From Cyclobacteriaceae bacterium (GTDB taxonomy: Bacteria; Bacteroidota; Bacteroidia; Cytophagales; Cyclobacteriaceae): a DNA stretch of 64,000 nt. Shown here piece by piece: positions 1 to 9,241 of the stretch. Position numbers and translations under genes: made by a program. The stretch is from the NCBI GenBank assembly GCA_027533395.1, contig JAPZUF010000002.1, positions 124,001 through 188,000 of the forward strand, read 5' to 3'. Each line of letters opens with the position of its first letter. Within the stretch, counting starts at the first letter, position 1. The notes below the pieces were generated by a model. That model worked only from the letters and a program-made list of their open reading frames with translations, searched no databases and had not been told where the DNA came from.

Positions 1-1
1 A

Positions 2-325
2 TCTAACAGTGGTCTATATGAAGTAGAGCTAACCGTTGAAGGTAATCAACAAGCTTACTTACTCGGGCAATCAGTTACTGTATTATTCAATATAAAAAAT
101 AGTCAGGCTTCTGTTTGGTTGCCAAAGCGTGCTTTGGTTTTTAAAGACGATCAAACTGGTGTTTTTGTGCAAGATGGTAATCAGCAAGCTGCTTTGCGTT
201 GGGTTAAAACCGGATTAAGCAAGGATTCACTCACACAAATTTTATCAGGTGTGATGCCAACCGATAAAGTATTGCTTAGCTATAACAGATTAAGAAATGG
301 TGTAAAAGTAAAATTGACTAAGTAA
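2..325 (+). CDS. RND efflux periplasmic adaptor (membrane fusion protein), C-terminal end
   Basis: The reading frame is open from the window edge and ends 4 bases before the RND pump gene, so this is the 3' end of a gene starting upstream. The visible 107 residues have the beta-rich pattern of the membrane-proximal domain of HlyD/AcrA-type adaptors: a conserved WLPKRALVF segment followed by FVQDG and a final ILSGVMPTDKVL stretch, which matches the family's usual 'G L xx G d x V' ending. Adaptors bridge the inner-membrane pump to an outer-membrane channel. The assignment rests mainly on this pattern and on the adjacent pump. The substrate cannot be inferred. Confidence 0.8.
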   Translation, partial: SNSGLYEVELTVEGNQQAYLLGQSVTVLFNIKNSQASVWLPKRALVFKDDQTGVFVQDGNQQAALRWVKTGLSKDSLTQILSGVMPTDKVLLSYNRLRNGVKVKLTK

Positions 326-329
326 TAAA

Positions 330-3300
330 ATGAAAGAAGGATTATCCGGCTCAATAGCCAAAGCATTTATACAATCGAAGCTTACCATTTTATTAATGAT
401 AGGTTTTCTGTTGGTTGGTGCATACAGCACCTTGCTCATTCCGCGTGAAGAGGAACCTCAGATTGATGTACCCATGGCCGATATTTTCATTCGGTATGAA
501 GGTGCCAGCCCGAAGGAAGTAGAAGCGCGTATTGTTCAACCACTCGAAAAAATAGTTTCGAATATTCATGGAGTAGAATATGTGTATGCCACTGCTATGC
601 AAGGTCAAGCCATGCTAATTGTGCAGTTTTATGTTGGCGAGGATATTGAACGTTCCATTGTAAAACTATACAATGAGTTGATGAAGAATATGGATAAGAT
701 GCCGCAAGGTGCATCTATGCCATTGGTAAAAACAAGATCGATTGATGATGTTCCTGCATTAAGTTTAACGCTTTGGAGTGAAAATTATGGTGATGATCAG
801 TTGCGACAAATAGCACAAAGCATTACGCATGAATTGAAGCAAATCAATCAGGTTGCAGAAGCAAAAATTATTGGTGGTCGCGCACAGCAGTTAATTGTTG
901 AAGTGGATAAAACTAAACTCATCCAACATCAGTTAGATTTAGTTTCCTTACAGCAAGTATTAGCAGCTCAAAATCATCAGGTTAGTGCCGGTACTATCAT
1001 CAATCAAAATCAACAAATCAATGTATCTTCCGGATTCATCATCGAAAGTGAGACGGATGCAAAAAATTTAATCGTTGGCGTTAATAATAATCAACCTGTT
1101 TATCTTCATCAGATTGCTTCCATCAAGTTAGCGGCAGCGCAAGCTAACCAATATGTTTTTTATGGCGAAGGCGCTTTTAGTAAACCAAATGAATTCGATA
1201 ACGGTGTTGAATTTCCGGCAGTAACCATAGCTATCGCCAAAAAGAAAGGTGCCGATGCAATGGTGGTTGCAGAAACGATAACTGAGAAAATTGAATTATT
1301 AAAACAAGATTTAATTCCAAATGATGTTCAGCTAACGGTTACCAGAAATTATGGCGAAACTGCTTCAGAGAAAGTTTCGGAATTGCTGTTGCATTTAGTA
1401 GCTGCCATTGTTGCTGTTACAGCTTTTGTAATGTTAGCGATGGGTTGGCGCGGAGGTTTAGTTGTATTCTTATCAGTACCCGTAACTTTTGCATTAACCT
1501 TGTTCAGCTATTACTTTCTTGATTATACGCTCAATCGCATTACACTTTTTGCCTTAGTATTTATCACAGGTATTGTAGTAGATGATTCCATCATAATTGC
1601 AGAGAACATGCATCGTCATTTTAAAATGAAAAAATTACCTTTCTTGCAAGCTGCTATTTTCTCTATTAATGAGGTCGGCAATCCAACTATCCTGGCCACG
1701 TTCACTGTTATTGCAGCCGTATTGCCTATGGCATTTGTAACCGGAATGATGGGACCCTATATGAGTCCGATGCCAATTGGTGCTTCTATTGCTATGTTGC
1801 TTTCTTTGATAGTGGCTCTCACACTCACACCTTATTTAGGTTATCTTTTCTTGCGAGAAAAAGATGACAAAAAAGATGAGCATGAACATGTTTTGGAAAA
1901 ATCAGCTATATATAAACTCTATAAGAAGATTTTAGATCCGATGTTGCTCACCCGTTGGAAACGTTGGGCATTTATGATCGGTACTGTAGTTATTCTTTTG
2001 GGTTCTATGGTTTTCTTTTATACAAAATGGGTAGCCGTTAAAATGCTTCCATTCGACAATAAGAATGAATTTCAGGTTGTGATTGATATGCCCGAAGGAA
2101 CTTCCTTAGAACAAACGTATGCAGTTACACAGGAAGTATCGCGCTATTTGGCTACTTATCCCTTAGTAAAAAATTATCAAGGATATGTGGGTACGGCTGG
2201 GCCAATAAGTTTCAACGGACTAGTTAGACATTATGATTTGAGAAGTGGTGGAAACGTTGCTGAAATACAAGTTAACCTGGCTGATAAAAAAGAAAGAGAC
2301 TTACAAAGCCACGATATTGTAAAAGAACTAAGAGCCGAAGTACAGCGTATAGGTAAGCGTTATGGTGCTAATATAAAATTGGTAGAATTACCTCCCGGCC
2401 CGCCAGTTCTTTCTACAATTGTAGCAGAAGTTTACGGTCCGGATTATGAGCAACAAATAAAAATCGCAAAGCAATTACAGTCTTTATTAGAAAGACAGCA
2501 AGGTATTGTTGATATAGATGATATGACTGAAGCTGAACATAAAGAAGTAAGACTCAACATTGATGCTGAAAAGGCAATGAAGATGGGTATAGCTCCTGTA
2601 CAAATCAATCAAAATGTACAAGCTGCTTTATCCGGAATTTCTGCCGGTATGGTGCATCGTGAGGCTGCTTACGAACCTGTGCCTGTGATGATAAAATTAC
2701 CTGATGTACAAAAAAGTGAACAAAGTGATTTGCTATCTATACCTGTAAAAGGAAGTCGTGGTAATGTGGTTTTAGCAGGCGTTGTTGCAAAAGCTTCTGA
2801 AGAAAAAGCAGCGCAACCCATCTATCGTAAAAATCAACAGCGCGTTGTGTTTGTTTTGGCAGATATGGCAGGCGAGTTAGAAAGTCCTTTCTATGCTATT
2901 AATTCTTTAGGAGACAGCTTAAAGAATATTCAGGTTCCGAAAGGATACGAACTAAGAGAAGTGTATGCGAAAGTTCCCAACTACCACGATCAGTACACTA
3001 TTAAATGGGATGGAGAATGGCAGATTACCTTAGAGGTGTTTAGAGATTTAGGTATCGCCTTTGTAGTGGTTTTAATCTTCATTTACATGTTAATCGTTGG
3101 TTGGTTTCAAAATTTTTCTACACCGTTGATCATGCTCGTAGCTATTCCACTTTCATTAATTGGTATTGTTCTAGGCCATTGGATGCTAGATGCTTACTTC
3201 ACAGCAACATCTATGATTGGCTTTATTGCATTAGCGGGCGTAATGGTTAGAAACTCAGTTTTGTTAATCGACTTTATCAATATTCGTTTAAATGAAGGCG

Positions 3301-3518
3301 TGGAATTAAAACAAGCTATTATCGAAGCGGGTGCAGTACGAACAACACCTATTTTATTAACGGCTGGTGCAGTAGTATTAGGAGCTGTCATTATCTTATT
3401 CGATCCGATTTTTCAAGGTTTAGCAATTTCTTTAATGGGTGGAACCATCACCTCTACCATTCTTACTTTGGTTGTTGTGCCTTTACTATATTTTAAAATG
3501 AAGAAAAATAATTCCTGA
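330..3518 (+). CDS. RND efflux transporter permease (AcrB/MmpL-type, HAE-like)
   Basis: A 1062-residue inner-membrane proton-driven pump of normal RND length. One TM helix lies near residues 13-35. A large periplasmic porter loop follows, then a TM block at about 350-510 containing the proton-relay pair D418/D419 in IVVDDSII. A second periplasmic loop and a final TM block occupy about 890-1055. The double Asp in TM4 fits multidrug (HAE) rather than heavy-metal (HME) pumps, which usually carry DE in other positions. The N-terminal IPREEEPQI motif is typical of a broad Bacteroidota RND class. It lies 4 bases after the adaptor gene and 2 bases before a PII-like gene, so one operon is likely. Substrate unknown. 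Confidence 0.93.
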   Translation: MKEGLSGSIAKAFIQSKLTILLMIGFLLVGAYSTLLIPREEEPQIDVPMADIFIRYEGASPKEVEARIVQPLEKIVSNIHGVEYVYATAMQGQAMLIVQFYVGEDIERSIVKLYNELMKNMDKMPQGASMPLVKTRSIDDVPALSLTLWSENYGDDQLRQIAQSITHELKQINQVAEAKIIGGRAQQLIVEVDKTKLIQHQLDLVSLQQVLAAQNHQVSAGTIINQNQQINVSSGFIIESETDAKNLIVGVNNNQPVYLHQIASIKLAAAQANQYVFYGEGAFSKPNEFDNGVEFPAVTIAIAKKKGADAMVVAETITEKIELLKQDLIPNDVQLTVTRNYGETASEKVSELLLHLVAAIVAVTAFVMLAMGWRGGLVVFLSVPVTFALTLFSYYFLDYTLNRITLFALVFITGIVVDDSIIIAENMHRHFKMKKLPFLQAAIFSINEVGNPTILATFTVIAAVLPMAFVTGMMGPYMSPMPIGASIAMLLSLIVALTLTPYLGYLFLREKDDKKDEHEHVLEKSAIYKLYKKILDPMLLTRWKRWAFMIGTVVILLGSMVFFYTKWVAVKMLPFDNKNEFQVVIDMPEGTSLEQTYAVTQEVSRYLATYPLVKNYQGYVGTAGPISFNGLVRHYDLRSGGNVAEIQVNLADKKERDLQSHDIVKELRAEVQRIGKRYGANIKLVELPPGPPVLSTIVAEVYGPDYEQQIKIAKQLQSLLERQQGIVDIDDMTEAEHKEVRLNIDAEKAMKMGIAPVQINQNVQAALSGISAGMVHREAAYEPVPVMIKLPDVQKSEQSDLLSIPVKGSRGNVVLAGVVAKASEEKAAQPIYRKNQQRVVFVLADMAGELESPFYAINSLGDSLKNIQVPKGYELREVYAKVPNYHDQYTIKWDGEWQITLEVFRDLGIAFVVVLIFIYMLIVGWFQNFSTPLIMLVAIPLSLIGIVLGHWMLDAYFTATSMIGFIALAGVMVRNSVLLIDFINIRLNEGVELKQAIIEAGAVRTTPILLTAGAVVLGAVIILFDPIFQGLAISLMGGTITSTILTLVVVPLLYFKMKKNNS

Positions 3519-3520
3519 GT

Positions 3521-3832
3521 ATGAAACTATTAGTAGTAACCTTTATTAGAGAACATCAACAAGCTGTAATAGCGTTGGTGCAAAAAGCAGGTGTTAAAAT
3601 ATTTAGCCTGACTGAAACAAGTGGAATCAAACAGAAAGAGGAACAAGCTGTATCTGAAAATTGGTTTGGTGGTGCACAAATTGCTTTTGATTCAATGGTA
3701 TTATTCAGTTTTACAGAAGAAACAAGTGCGAAGAAAGTAATTGAAATAACCAAGGAGTTTAATAAAACGGAAGGAAAGGATTTTCCGGTTAGAAGTTTTA
3801 TAGTATCCGTTGATCAATCAAACCTTGATTAA
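3521..3832 (+). CDS. PII-like small signalling/sensor protein next to RND pump
   Basis: A 103-residue soluble protein starting 2 bases after the RND pump stop. The sequence reads as a ferredoxin-like PII fold: beta1 MKLLVVTFI, helix REHQQAVIALVQKAGV, beta2 KIFSLTETSGI, an acidic loop in place of the T-loop, beta3 DSMVLFSFTEE, helix AKKVIEITKEF, and beta4 RSFIVSVDQ. PII-like proteins of this size are known beside membrane transporters, where they bind small ligands or metals and may modulate transport. The canonical PII uridylylated Tyr and nucleotide motifs are not seen. Fold assignment is moderately confident. The link to pump control is inference from the operon. Confidence 0.6.
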   Translation: MKLLVVTFIREHQQAVIALVQKAGVKIFSLTETSGIKQKEEQAVSENWFGGAQIAFDSMVLFSFTEETSAKKVIEITKEFNKTEGKDFPVRSFIVSVDQSNLD

Positions 3833-3838
3833 AATTAT

Positions 3839-3979
3839 ATGCTAACCAATCAATCAACACCAACTTATTCAATGGGTTTTGTAGTAGCCTTGCAGAATTT
3901 AGAAAGAGTTTGCCAACAACATGCAAGCGAAAAAATTTGTTTAAAAAGTGTAAAAAGAAAAAAGAAAAATCATGACTAA
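3839..3979 (+). CDS. Possible 46-residue small ORF between the PII-like and DUF2892 genes
   Basis: An ATG at 3839 opens a frame of 46 residues ending at 3979, overlapping the start of the next gene by 8 bases. It begins MLTNQSTPTYSMGF and ends in a very basic run (KSVKRKKKNHD). No family is recognised. The overlap with the downstream start could indicate coupling, but the basic tail is what an A-rich leader sequence would encode by chance, so it may not be a gene. Confidence 0.25.
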   Translation: MLTNQSTPTYSMGFVVALQNLERVCQQHASEKICLKSVKRKKKNHD

Positions 3980-4169
3980 AGAAAACGTAATCAGAGCAGT
4001 TGCCGGAACGATGGTGCTTATAAGTATAACCCTATCCATATTCGTACATCAATATTGGCTTGGACTAACCGCCTTTGTAGGTTTAAATTTATTGCAATCG
4101 TCTTTCACAAAATTTTGTCCTTTAGAATGTGTACTTGACAGAACAGTATACAAGAAAGTCACAAAATAG
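3972..4169 (+). CDS. DUF2892 (YgaP transmembrane-like) membrane protein
   Basis: A 65-residue protein with two hydrophobic helices (about residues 8-25 and 29-45) and the FCPLECVL cysteine segment near the end. This matches the DUF2892/YgaP C-terminal membrane domain, often found alone or with rhodanese domains in sulfur or redox contexts. The start is preceded by an A-rich stretch, usual for Bacteroidota translation starts. It is the last gene before a strong terminator-like hairpin at 4240-4269. Function unknown; a role with the upstream pump is not shown. Confidence 0.8.
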   Translation: MTKENVIRAVAGTMVLISITLSIFVHQYWLGLTAFVGLNLLQSSFTKFCPLECVLDRTVYKKVTK

Positions 4170-4239
4170 ATTTTCAATTGTGTTTGATGTTTTGTCAGTT
4201 TAAAGGCTTCAAGTTATAAGCCTGGATTAACAGTTAGTT

Positions 4240-4269
4240 AAGGCAGGAAGAGCAATCTTTCTGCCTTTT
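4240..4269 (+). terminator. Rho-independent terminator after DUF2892 gene
   Basis: AAGGCAGGAAGA, loop GCAA, TCTTTCTGCCTT form a 12-bp stem with one G-T pair, followed by TTTTG. It lies between the RND-pump group and def, on the strand of both. Confidence 0.75.
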
Positions 4270-4312
4270 GCTTTATCTACAAACGTTATCCAAATTCCTT
4301 TTAAAAAATTTC

Positions 4313-4320
4313 TACCTTTG
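4313..4320 (+). promoter_or_regulatory. Bacteroidota -7 promoter element (TACCTTTG) for def
   Basis: TACCTTTG matches the Bacteroidota sigma-A -7 consensus TAnnTTTG and sits 4 bases before the ATG at 4325. Transcription would therefore start at or next to the start codon (leaderless). This supports the 4325 start over the longer frame from 4268. No clear -33 TTG was found at the usual distance. Confidence 0.6.
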
Positions 4321-4324
4321 TTTT

Positions 4325-4894
4325 ATGATTTACCCTATTGTTGTTTACGGAGACCCTGTGCTTAGACAGCGCGCTAAAGACATTGAAAAAGGAAGTGACA
4401 TTACACAACTCATTGCAGACATGCACGAAACCATGCAAGCAGCACATGGAATAGGTTTGGCAGCGCCACAAATTGGTAAGAGCCTTCGCTTATTTGTTGT
4501 AGATGCAACAACGCTAGAACCAGAAGAAGGAGAGGAGGAAGAAGCTGAAGATTTAAGTGACTTCAAAAAAGCCTTTATTAATCCGCAAATTATTGAAGAG
4601 TCGGGCGAGCCTTGGGCTTTCGAAGAAGGTTGTTTAAGCATACCCAACCTTAGAGAGAATGTGGCGAGAAAAGAAACCGTGCGCATCAAATACTACAATG
4701 AAAATTGGGAGTTGAAAGAAGAAGTGTACGATGGCATGAAAGCCAGAATTATTCAACATGAATACGACCACATCGAAGGGAAATTATTTATCGATTATTT
4801 ATCTCCCTTTAAGAAGAGATTGTTGAAAGGCAAATTGGCCGACATCACCAAAGGAAAAGTGAATACAGATTACAGAATCACAATTCCTAAGTAA
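4325..4894 (+). CDS. def: Peptide deformylase
   Basis: A 189-residue enzyme that removes the N-formyl group from new proteins, using a metal held by one Cys and two His. All three family motifs are present: GIGLAAPQIG near residue 40, EEGCLSIP around 100-107 (metal-binding Cys), and QHEYDHIEG around 144-152 (metal-binding His pair and catalytic Glu). The frame extends upstream to 4268, but the ATG at 4325 gives the normal MIYPIVVYGDPVLR start and directly follows a -7 promoter element. An acidic insertion (EPEEGEEEEAED) after motif 1 is a local peculiarity. The aminotransferase starts 1 base after the stop. Confidence 0.97.
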   Translation: MIYPIVVYGDPVLRQRAKDIEKGSDITQLIADMHETMQAAHGIGLAAPQIGKSLRLFVVDATTLEPEEGEEEEAEDLSDFKKAFINPQIIEESGEPWAFEEGCLSIPNLRENVARKETVRIKYYNENWELKEEVYDGMKARIIQHEYDHIEGKLFIDYLSPFKKRLLKGKLADITKGKVNTDYRITIPK

Positions 4895-4895
4895 A

Positions 4896-6047
4896 ATGAG
4901 TTTTCAACTGCCTAAATCAAAATTGCCACAGGTTGGTACAACCATCTTTACGGTAATGTCGAAACTGGCTGCCGAGCAAGGCGCCATTAATTTATCACAA
5001 GGCTTTCCTGACTTCCCGCTCGATGGTCGATTAATTGAGTTGGTCAACGAAGCCATGCAGGAAGGATTCAATCAATATGCACCAATGCCGGGTTGGCCTG
5101 CATTAAGGCAAGTAATCAGTGAAGTAATAGAAAAAACATATACAATCAACGTTAATCCTGAAACAGAGATAACTGTAACAGCCGGAGGAACACAAGCGCT
5201 GTTTGCTATTTTTCAATCTTTATTTTCAAAAGAAGATGAGGTACTGGTTCTCGATCCTTCTTACGATTCCTACCGACCGGCAATTGAATTAAGTGGAGCC
5301 AAAGCAATCTCAATTTCATTAACACCGCCAACTTATTCCATCGATTGGAATTTGGTGGAACACCATATTACACCGAATACAAAAGGAATCATCATCAACA
5401 CACCGCATAATCCAACAGGTTCTGTTTTTACAGAGCAAGATTGGGTGGCATTAGAAAAATTAGCACTCACGCATGATTTAATAGTGATAAGCGATGAAGT
5501 GTATGAACGCATTATTTTCGATGAACAGAAACATGAAAGTGTATTGAGCAGAAAGGCGCTGCGCAATCAAAGTGTAGCTGTTTTTTCTTTCGGCAAAACC
5601 TTTCATGCCACCGGATGGAAAACCGGATACATTGTAGCTTCAGAACTTTTAACAAAAGAAATACGAAAAGCACATCAGTTTATGGTTTTCAGTGTGCATA
5701 CACCCACACAAGTAGCCTTAGCAACCTACATGCATAATCCTGACCATTATCAGTCGCTAGGAAAATTCTATCAGCGAAAACGCGATTTATTTTTACAATC
5801 CATACAAGGCAGCAGTTGGCAGCCTTTGCCTTGTAAAGGATCGTACTTTCAATTATTGAGTTATAAAAATATCTCTAACGAAAAAGATACAAAATTAGCA
5901 GAAGAGATAACCATTAAACAGAAAGTAGCTTCTATTCCTGTTTCAGTGTTTTATGCAACAAGGGAAGACCACAAAGTGCTTCGATTTTGTTTTGCTAAAA
6001 AAGACGAGACTCTTGAACAAGCAGGGAAAATTTTACGGCATTTTTAA
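4896..6047 (+). CDS. PLP-dependent aminotransferase, methionine aminotransferase (YbdL-like)
   Basis: A 383-residue fold-type I aminotransferase. The N-terminal GAINLSQGFPDFPLD and NQYAPMPGWPALR, NTPHNPTG at mid-protein, and the PLP lysine K234 in SFGKTFHATGWKTGY are typical of the YbdL/kynurenine aminotransferase class. YbdL acts on methionine, which fits its position 1 base after the deformylase stop, although co-operon does not prove substrate. A methionine-salvage or keto acid role is therefore an inference. Full length with no anomalies. The next gene begins about 18 bases later on the same strand. Confidence 0.9.
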   Translation: MSFQLPKSKLPQVGTTIFTVMSKLAAEQGAINLSQGFPDFPLDGRLIELVNEAMQEGFNQYAPMPGWPALRQVISEVIEKTYTINVNPETEITVTAGGTQALFAIFQSLFSKEDEVLVLDPSYDSYRPAIELSGAKAISISLTPPTYSIDWNLVEHHITPNTKGIIINTPHNPTGSVFTEQDWVALEKLALTHDLIVISDEVYERIIFDEQKHESVLSRKALRNQSVAVFSFGKTFHATGWKTGYIVASELLTKEIRKAHQFMVFSVHTPTQVALATYMHNPDHYQSLGKFYQRKRDLFLQSIQGSSWQPLPCKGSYFQLLSYKNISNEKDTKLAEEITIKQKVASIPVSVFYATREDHKVLRFCFAKKDETLEQAGKILRHF

Positions 6048-6065
6048 ATCATATAGTTGATAGTT

Positions 6066-6602
6066 ATGTCTATACAAAATCAACAATCAGCTAAGGTAAG
6101 AGCAGCAACTATAGCTGATGTGAAGGCACTTAATACTTTAGTAAATTCTGCTTACAGAGGAGAGGTTTCGAAAAAAGGTTGGACTACTGAAGCAGATTTA
6201 TTAGACGGAACCAGGATTGATGAGATAGCCCTTAAAGATTTAATCCTTAAGAAAGGAACAACAGTTTTATGTTGCGAAACGGAAAGTAACATTCAGGCCT
6301 GTGTAGAGTTGCGAGAAGAAAGTGATAAATTGTATTTAGGTATGCTTAGTGTTAACCCTGAAATGCAAGGAAGCGGTTTAGGTAAAATTTTATTGAAAGA
6401 AGCTGAATTTTTTGCGAAAGAAAAAGGGTTAGCATACATATACATGACAGTTATCTCTGTGCGAACCGAGCTTATTGCCTGGTACCAAAGGCACGGCTAT
6501 CAAGTAACAGGCGAAAGAAAACCATTTATTGTTCCGGATACTCGTTGGGGTATTCCCAAACAACCCTTGGAGTTTGTAGTCTTGAGAAAACCTATTTTGT
6601 AA
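6066..6602 (+). CDS. GNAT family N-acetyltransferase
   Basis: A 178-residue protein with the GNAT acetyl-CoA fold. VRAATIADVKALNTLVNSAYR starts the domain, LYLGMLSVNPEMQGSGLGKILL contains the Q/RxxGxG/A CoA loop (QGSGLG), and RHGYQVTGERKPF is the usual GFxxxG-like C-terminal segment. The ATG at 6066 is preferred over the upstream TTG at 6057. Acceptor substrate cannot be predicted. It follows the aminotransferase by 18 bases and may share its transcript. Confidence 0.88.
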   Translation: MSIQNQQSAKVRAATIADVKALNTLVNSAYRGEVSKKGWTTEADLLDGTRIDEIALKDLILKKGTTVLCCETESNIQACVELREESDKLYLGMLSVNPEMQGSGLGKILLKEAEFFAKEKGLAYIYMTVISVRTELIAWYQRHGYQVTGERKPFIVPDTRWGIPKQPLEFVVLRKPIL

Positions 6603-6697
6603 ATGAAAAAATGAATTTCTGATTCATTCTAATTTTAAGCGCGATAAAGCTTTTACAACTATTAGGTATATTCAGTTTTTTTGTATTCAAATCCCTT

Positions 6698-9112
6698 ATG
6701 CTCAGTAGTTATTTTCGGTCAATCATCAGGCACATTGTCAGGCAGCGAAGCTTTTCTGCTATCATTGTATCTGGCTTAACGGTTGGGATTACCGCAAGTT
6801 TGTTGCTTGTTCTTTACATCCAGGATGAATGGAGCTTTGATCGATTTCACCAAGATGCTGATTTAATATATAGAATTACACTAACGGGAAACTTAAAAGG
6901 CACACCTGTTAACACTGTAAAAGTTGGTTTTCCTGTCGCTCCTAATTTACAAAAGGAAATACCGGAGATAACTTCTTTTTGTCGATTAACAGCTTGGAAG
7001 AGTTTTCCAATTCAATATGAAAAGTATGGTAGCACAGAAGATTATCTATTGTTAGCGGATGCACAGTTTTTTACCTTCTTTTCTTTTTCTTTAAAAATTG
7101 GAGATAAACAAAATGTATTGCGTGGTGCACATAAAGTGGTGATCAGCGAAAGTGCTGCGCGTAGAATTTTTAATTATCGAGGACCTGAAGATCCTTCGCC
7201 CATTGGTAAAGTCATCAAGCTCGCGCAAGGTTATGAAGCTACGGTTAGTGGAATAGCTGAGGATGCTCCTTCCAATTCACATTTCAAATATTCAATCATC
7301 TTATCTATTGATAGCTGGGATGAATTGTATCAAAAAGACGAATGGATTAGCGAAGATGTTTACACCTATTTCAAAATCAAACCTGATGTTTCTTTTAATA
7401 CTTTTATCAATCGTTTTAAAAGTGTAACACAAGTTAAACTTGCAGAAGAGGTAAAGCGATACAACGTGACAGTTGAAAATTTACGAGCAAGAGGAAATCA
7501 CTTAGCATTCAATGTACAACCTTTAACATCGATTCATTGGCATAGTGCTTTTCCTACTGAAATTGAAGAGAATGGTAGTGCTCAACAAATTTATCTTTTT
7601 TCAGCTATTGCTATTTTCATCATCTTATTAGCCTGTATCAATTTTGTTAATCTCTCTACTGCTAGAGCTAATAGCAGAGCAAAAGAAGTAGGCATACGCA
7701 AAACGATTGGTGCCGGCAACAAAGAACTTGTTTTACATTTCTTAATTGAATCTTATGCTTATACGTTGCTTTCTTTGCTATTCGCTTTGGCATTGGTGTC
7801 CGCAGCTATAGTGCCCTTGAATATTCTCACTGGTAAAATGTTGAGTTTATCTGCTCTTATCAATCCAATTTTTGTAAGCAGTATTTTGTTATTTTTATTA
7901 CTTACCGGATTGCTCTCTGGAACTTATCCTGCTTTTTTTCTTTCGTACTTAAGTCCTGCTAATATCTTAAAAGGAAATGTAGCTAAAGGAATCACTACCT
8001 ATAAAATCAGAAATACATTAGTGAGTTTTCAGTTTGGTGTAACCATTGCTTTATTGATTGCTTGTTGGGTTACTGCCAATCAAATTCATTTGTTACAGAC
8101 AAAAGAAAGTGGTTTACCTGATAAACAGTTAATTCGACTGTTTCATACTGCGAATTTAAAAGAAGCGGAAAGTGTATTTAAAAAAGAAGTGTTACAAATT
8201 AAAGAAGTAACTGATTTTGCTTATGTAAATCAAACACCACCTGCAGTAGATTGGTCGGCAGTTTATCGAAAAGATTCATTGCCGCAAGAGTATATCACCA
8301 ATACAATTTTTGCAGAGCAAGCTGTATTTAAAACACTTTCACTTCAATTTATTGAAGGAACTCCTTTTTCAGATGCAGACACCAACTTAGTTGTCATCAA
8401 CCAACAAGCAGCTCGGAAGTTGAATATTCTAAACTTAAAAAGGGATGTATGGCTTCACACAGTTGATTCTTTACCAAAGAATTATAAAGTAGTTGGCATG
8501 ATAAAAGATTTTCATTTTAAACCTTTAAAAAGTAACATTGAACCGCTGATCATTCACACAAAAACAAATCCTAGTTGGGAAGCCATTATTAGAATAAAAG
8601 AAGATGCAGATTTCGAATTAGTGAACGAAAAAATTAAGCAAGTATGGCTTCGCTTTGCAGGTAATATTCCATACGAATCTTTTTTTGTTTATAATCAATT
8701 TCACGAATCGTTTGAAAGAGAAGAGAAAATAGTTTGGGTATTAGGTATTTTTTCACTTCTCGCTTTTATTATTGCTTTATTAGGATTGATTGGTTTGGTT
8801 ACTTACGCCATAGAACAAAAATCAAAAGCAACAGGTATTCGCTTGGTACTTGGAGCAAAACCAATTCAAATAGTAAATCTCTTTTTAAAAGCTTTTACTT
8901 GGCAAATTGTAAAAGCATTTGCTATTGCGGTACCCATTGCTTGGTACTTAGAATGGAATTGGATTAAAACTTTTCCATATCAAATTAGTTTTCCTATTTT
9001 AATTTTTGTAGTAGTTGGTGTAGGGGTCTTCTTAATAGTAGCCTTGGTTGTTACGGCAAAAGTTTTACCTTCAGTCCATAAAAATCCGATTCTACTGCTT
9101 AGAGATGAATAA
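6698..9112 (+). CDS. ABC transporter permease, FtsX/MacB-type (about 800-residue class)
   Basis: An 804-residue membrane protein with two FtsX units. TM1 is near residues 20-42, followed by a periplasmic MacB-PCD-like domain (RITLTGNLKGTPV onward). A TM block at about 285-430 carries NLSTARANSRAKEVGIRKTIGAG, a second periplasmic region follows, and a final TM block at about 670-800 carries EQKSKATGIRLVLGAKP. The repeated 'RxxEigIRKxxGA' loops are the hallmark of FtsX domains. No ATPase gene is adjacent, so the partner is encoded elsewhere. This class is greatly expanded in Cytophagia-type genomes, and two more occur at 40.3-45.1 kb. Substrate unknown. Confidence 0.92.
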   Translation: MLSSYFRSIIRHIVRQRSFSAIIVSGLTVGITASLLLVLYIQDEWSFDRFHQDADLIYRITLTGNLKGTPVNTVKVGFPVAPNLQKEIPEITSFCRLTAWKSFPIQYEKYGSTEDYLLLADAQFFTFFSFSLKIGDKQNVLRGAHKVVISESAARRIFNYRGPEDPSPIGKVIKLAQGYEATVSGIAEDAPSNSHFKYSIILSIDSWDELYQKDEWISEDVYTYFKIKPDVSFNTFINRFKSVTQVKLAEEVKRYNVTVENLRARGNHLAFNVQPLTSIHWHSAFPTEIEENGSAQQIYLFSAIAIFIILLACINFVNLSTARANSRAKEVGIRKTIGAGNKELVLHFLIESYAYTLLSLLFALALVSAAIVPLNILTGKMLSLSALINPIFVSSILLFLLLTGLLSGTYPAFFLSYLSPANILKGNVAKGITTYKIRNTLVSFQFGVTIALLIACWVTANQIHLLQTKESGLPDKQLIRLFHTANLKEAESVFKKEVLQIKEVTDFAYVNQTPPAVDWSAVYRKDSLPQEYITNTIFAEQAVFKTLSLQFIEGTPFSDADTNLVVINQQAARKLNILNLKRDVWLHTVDSLPKNYKVVGMIKDFHFKPLKSNIEPLIIHTKTNPSWEAIIRIKEDADFELVNEKIKQVWLRFAGNIPYESFFVYNQFHESFEREEKIVWVLGIFSLLAFIIALLGLIGLVTYAIEQKSKATGIRLVLGAKPIQIVNLFLKAFTWQIVKAFAIAVPIAWYLEWNWIKTFPYQISFPILIFVVVGVGVFLIVALVVTAKVLPSVHKNPILLLRDE

Positions 9113-9241
9113 GGATTTAATCATTTGTTGATATTGGATTTTATTCACTCGTACTTATATAATCGTCATTTGTGGGAAAGTTTAACGGAGTTATCCTAAA
9201 ACTATCTATATTGTTTCCAATCCCAAACCATTACCAGTATC

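Noticed and set aside
4268-4324. Upstream start of def
   Set aside because: It falls just behind a terminator and before a -7 promoter element. The ATG at 4325 gives the family N-terminus.
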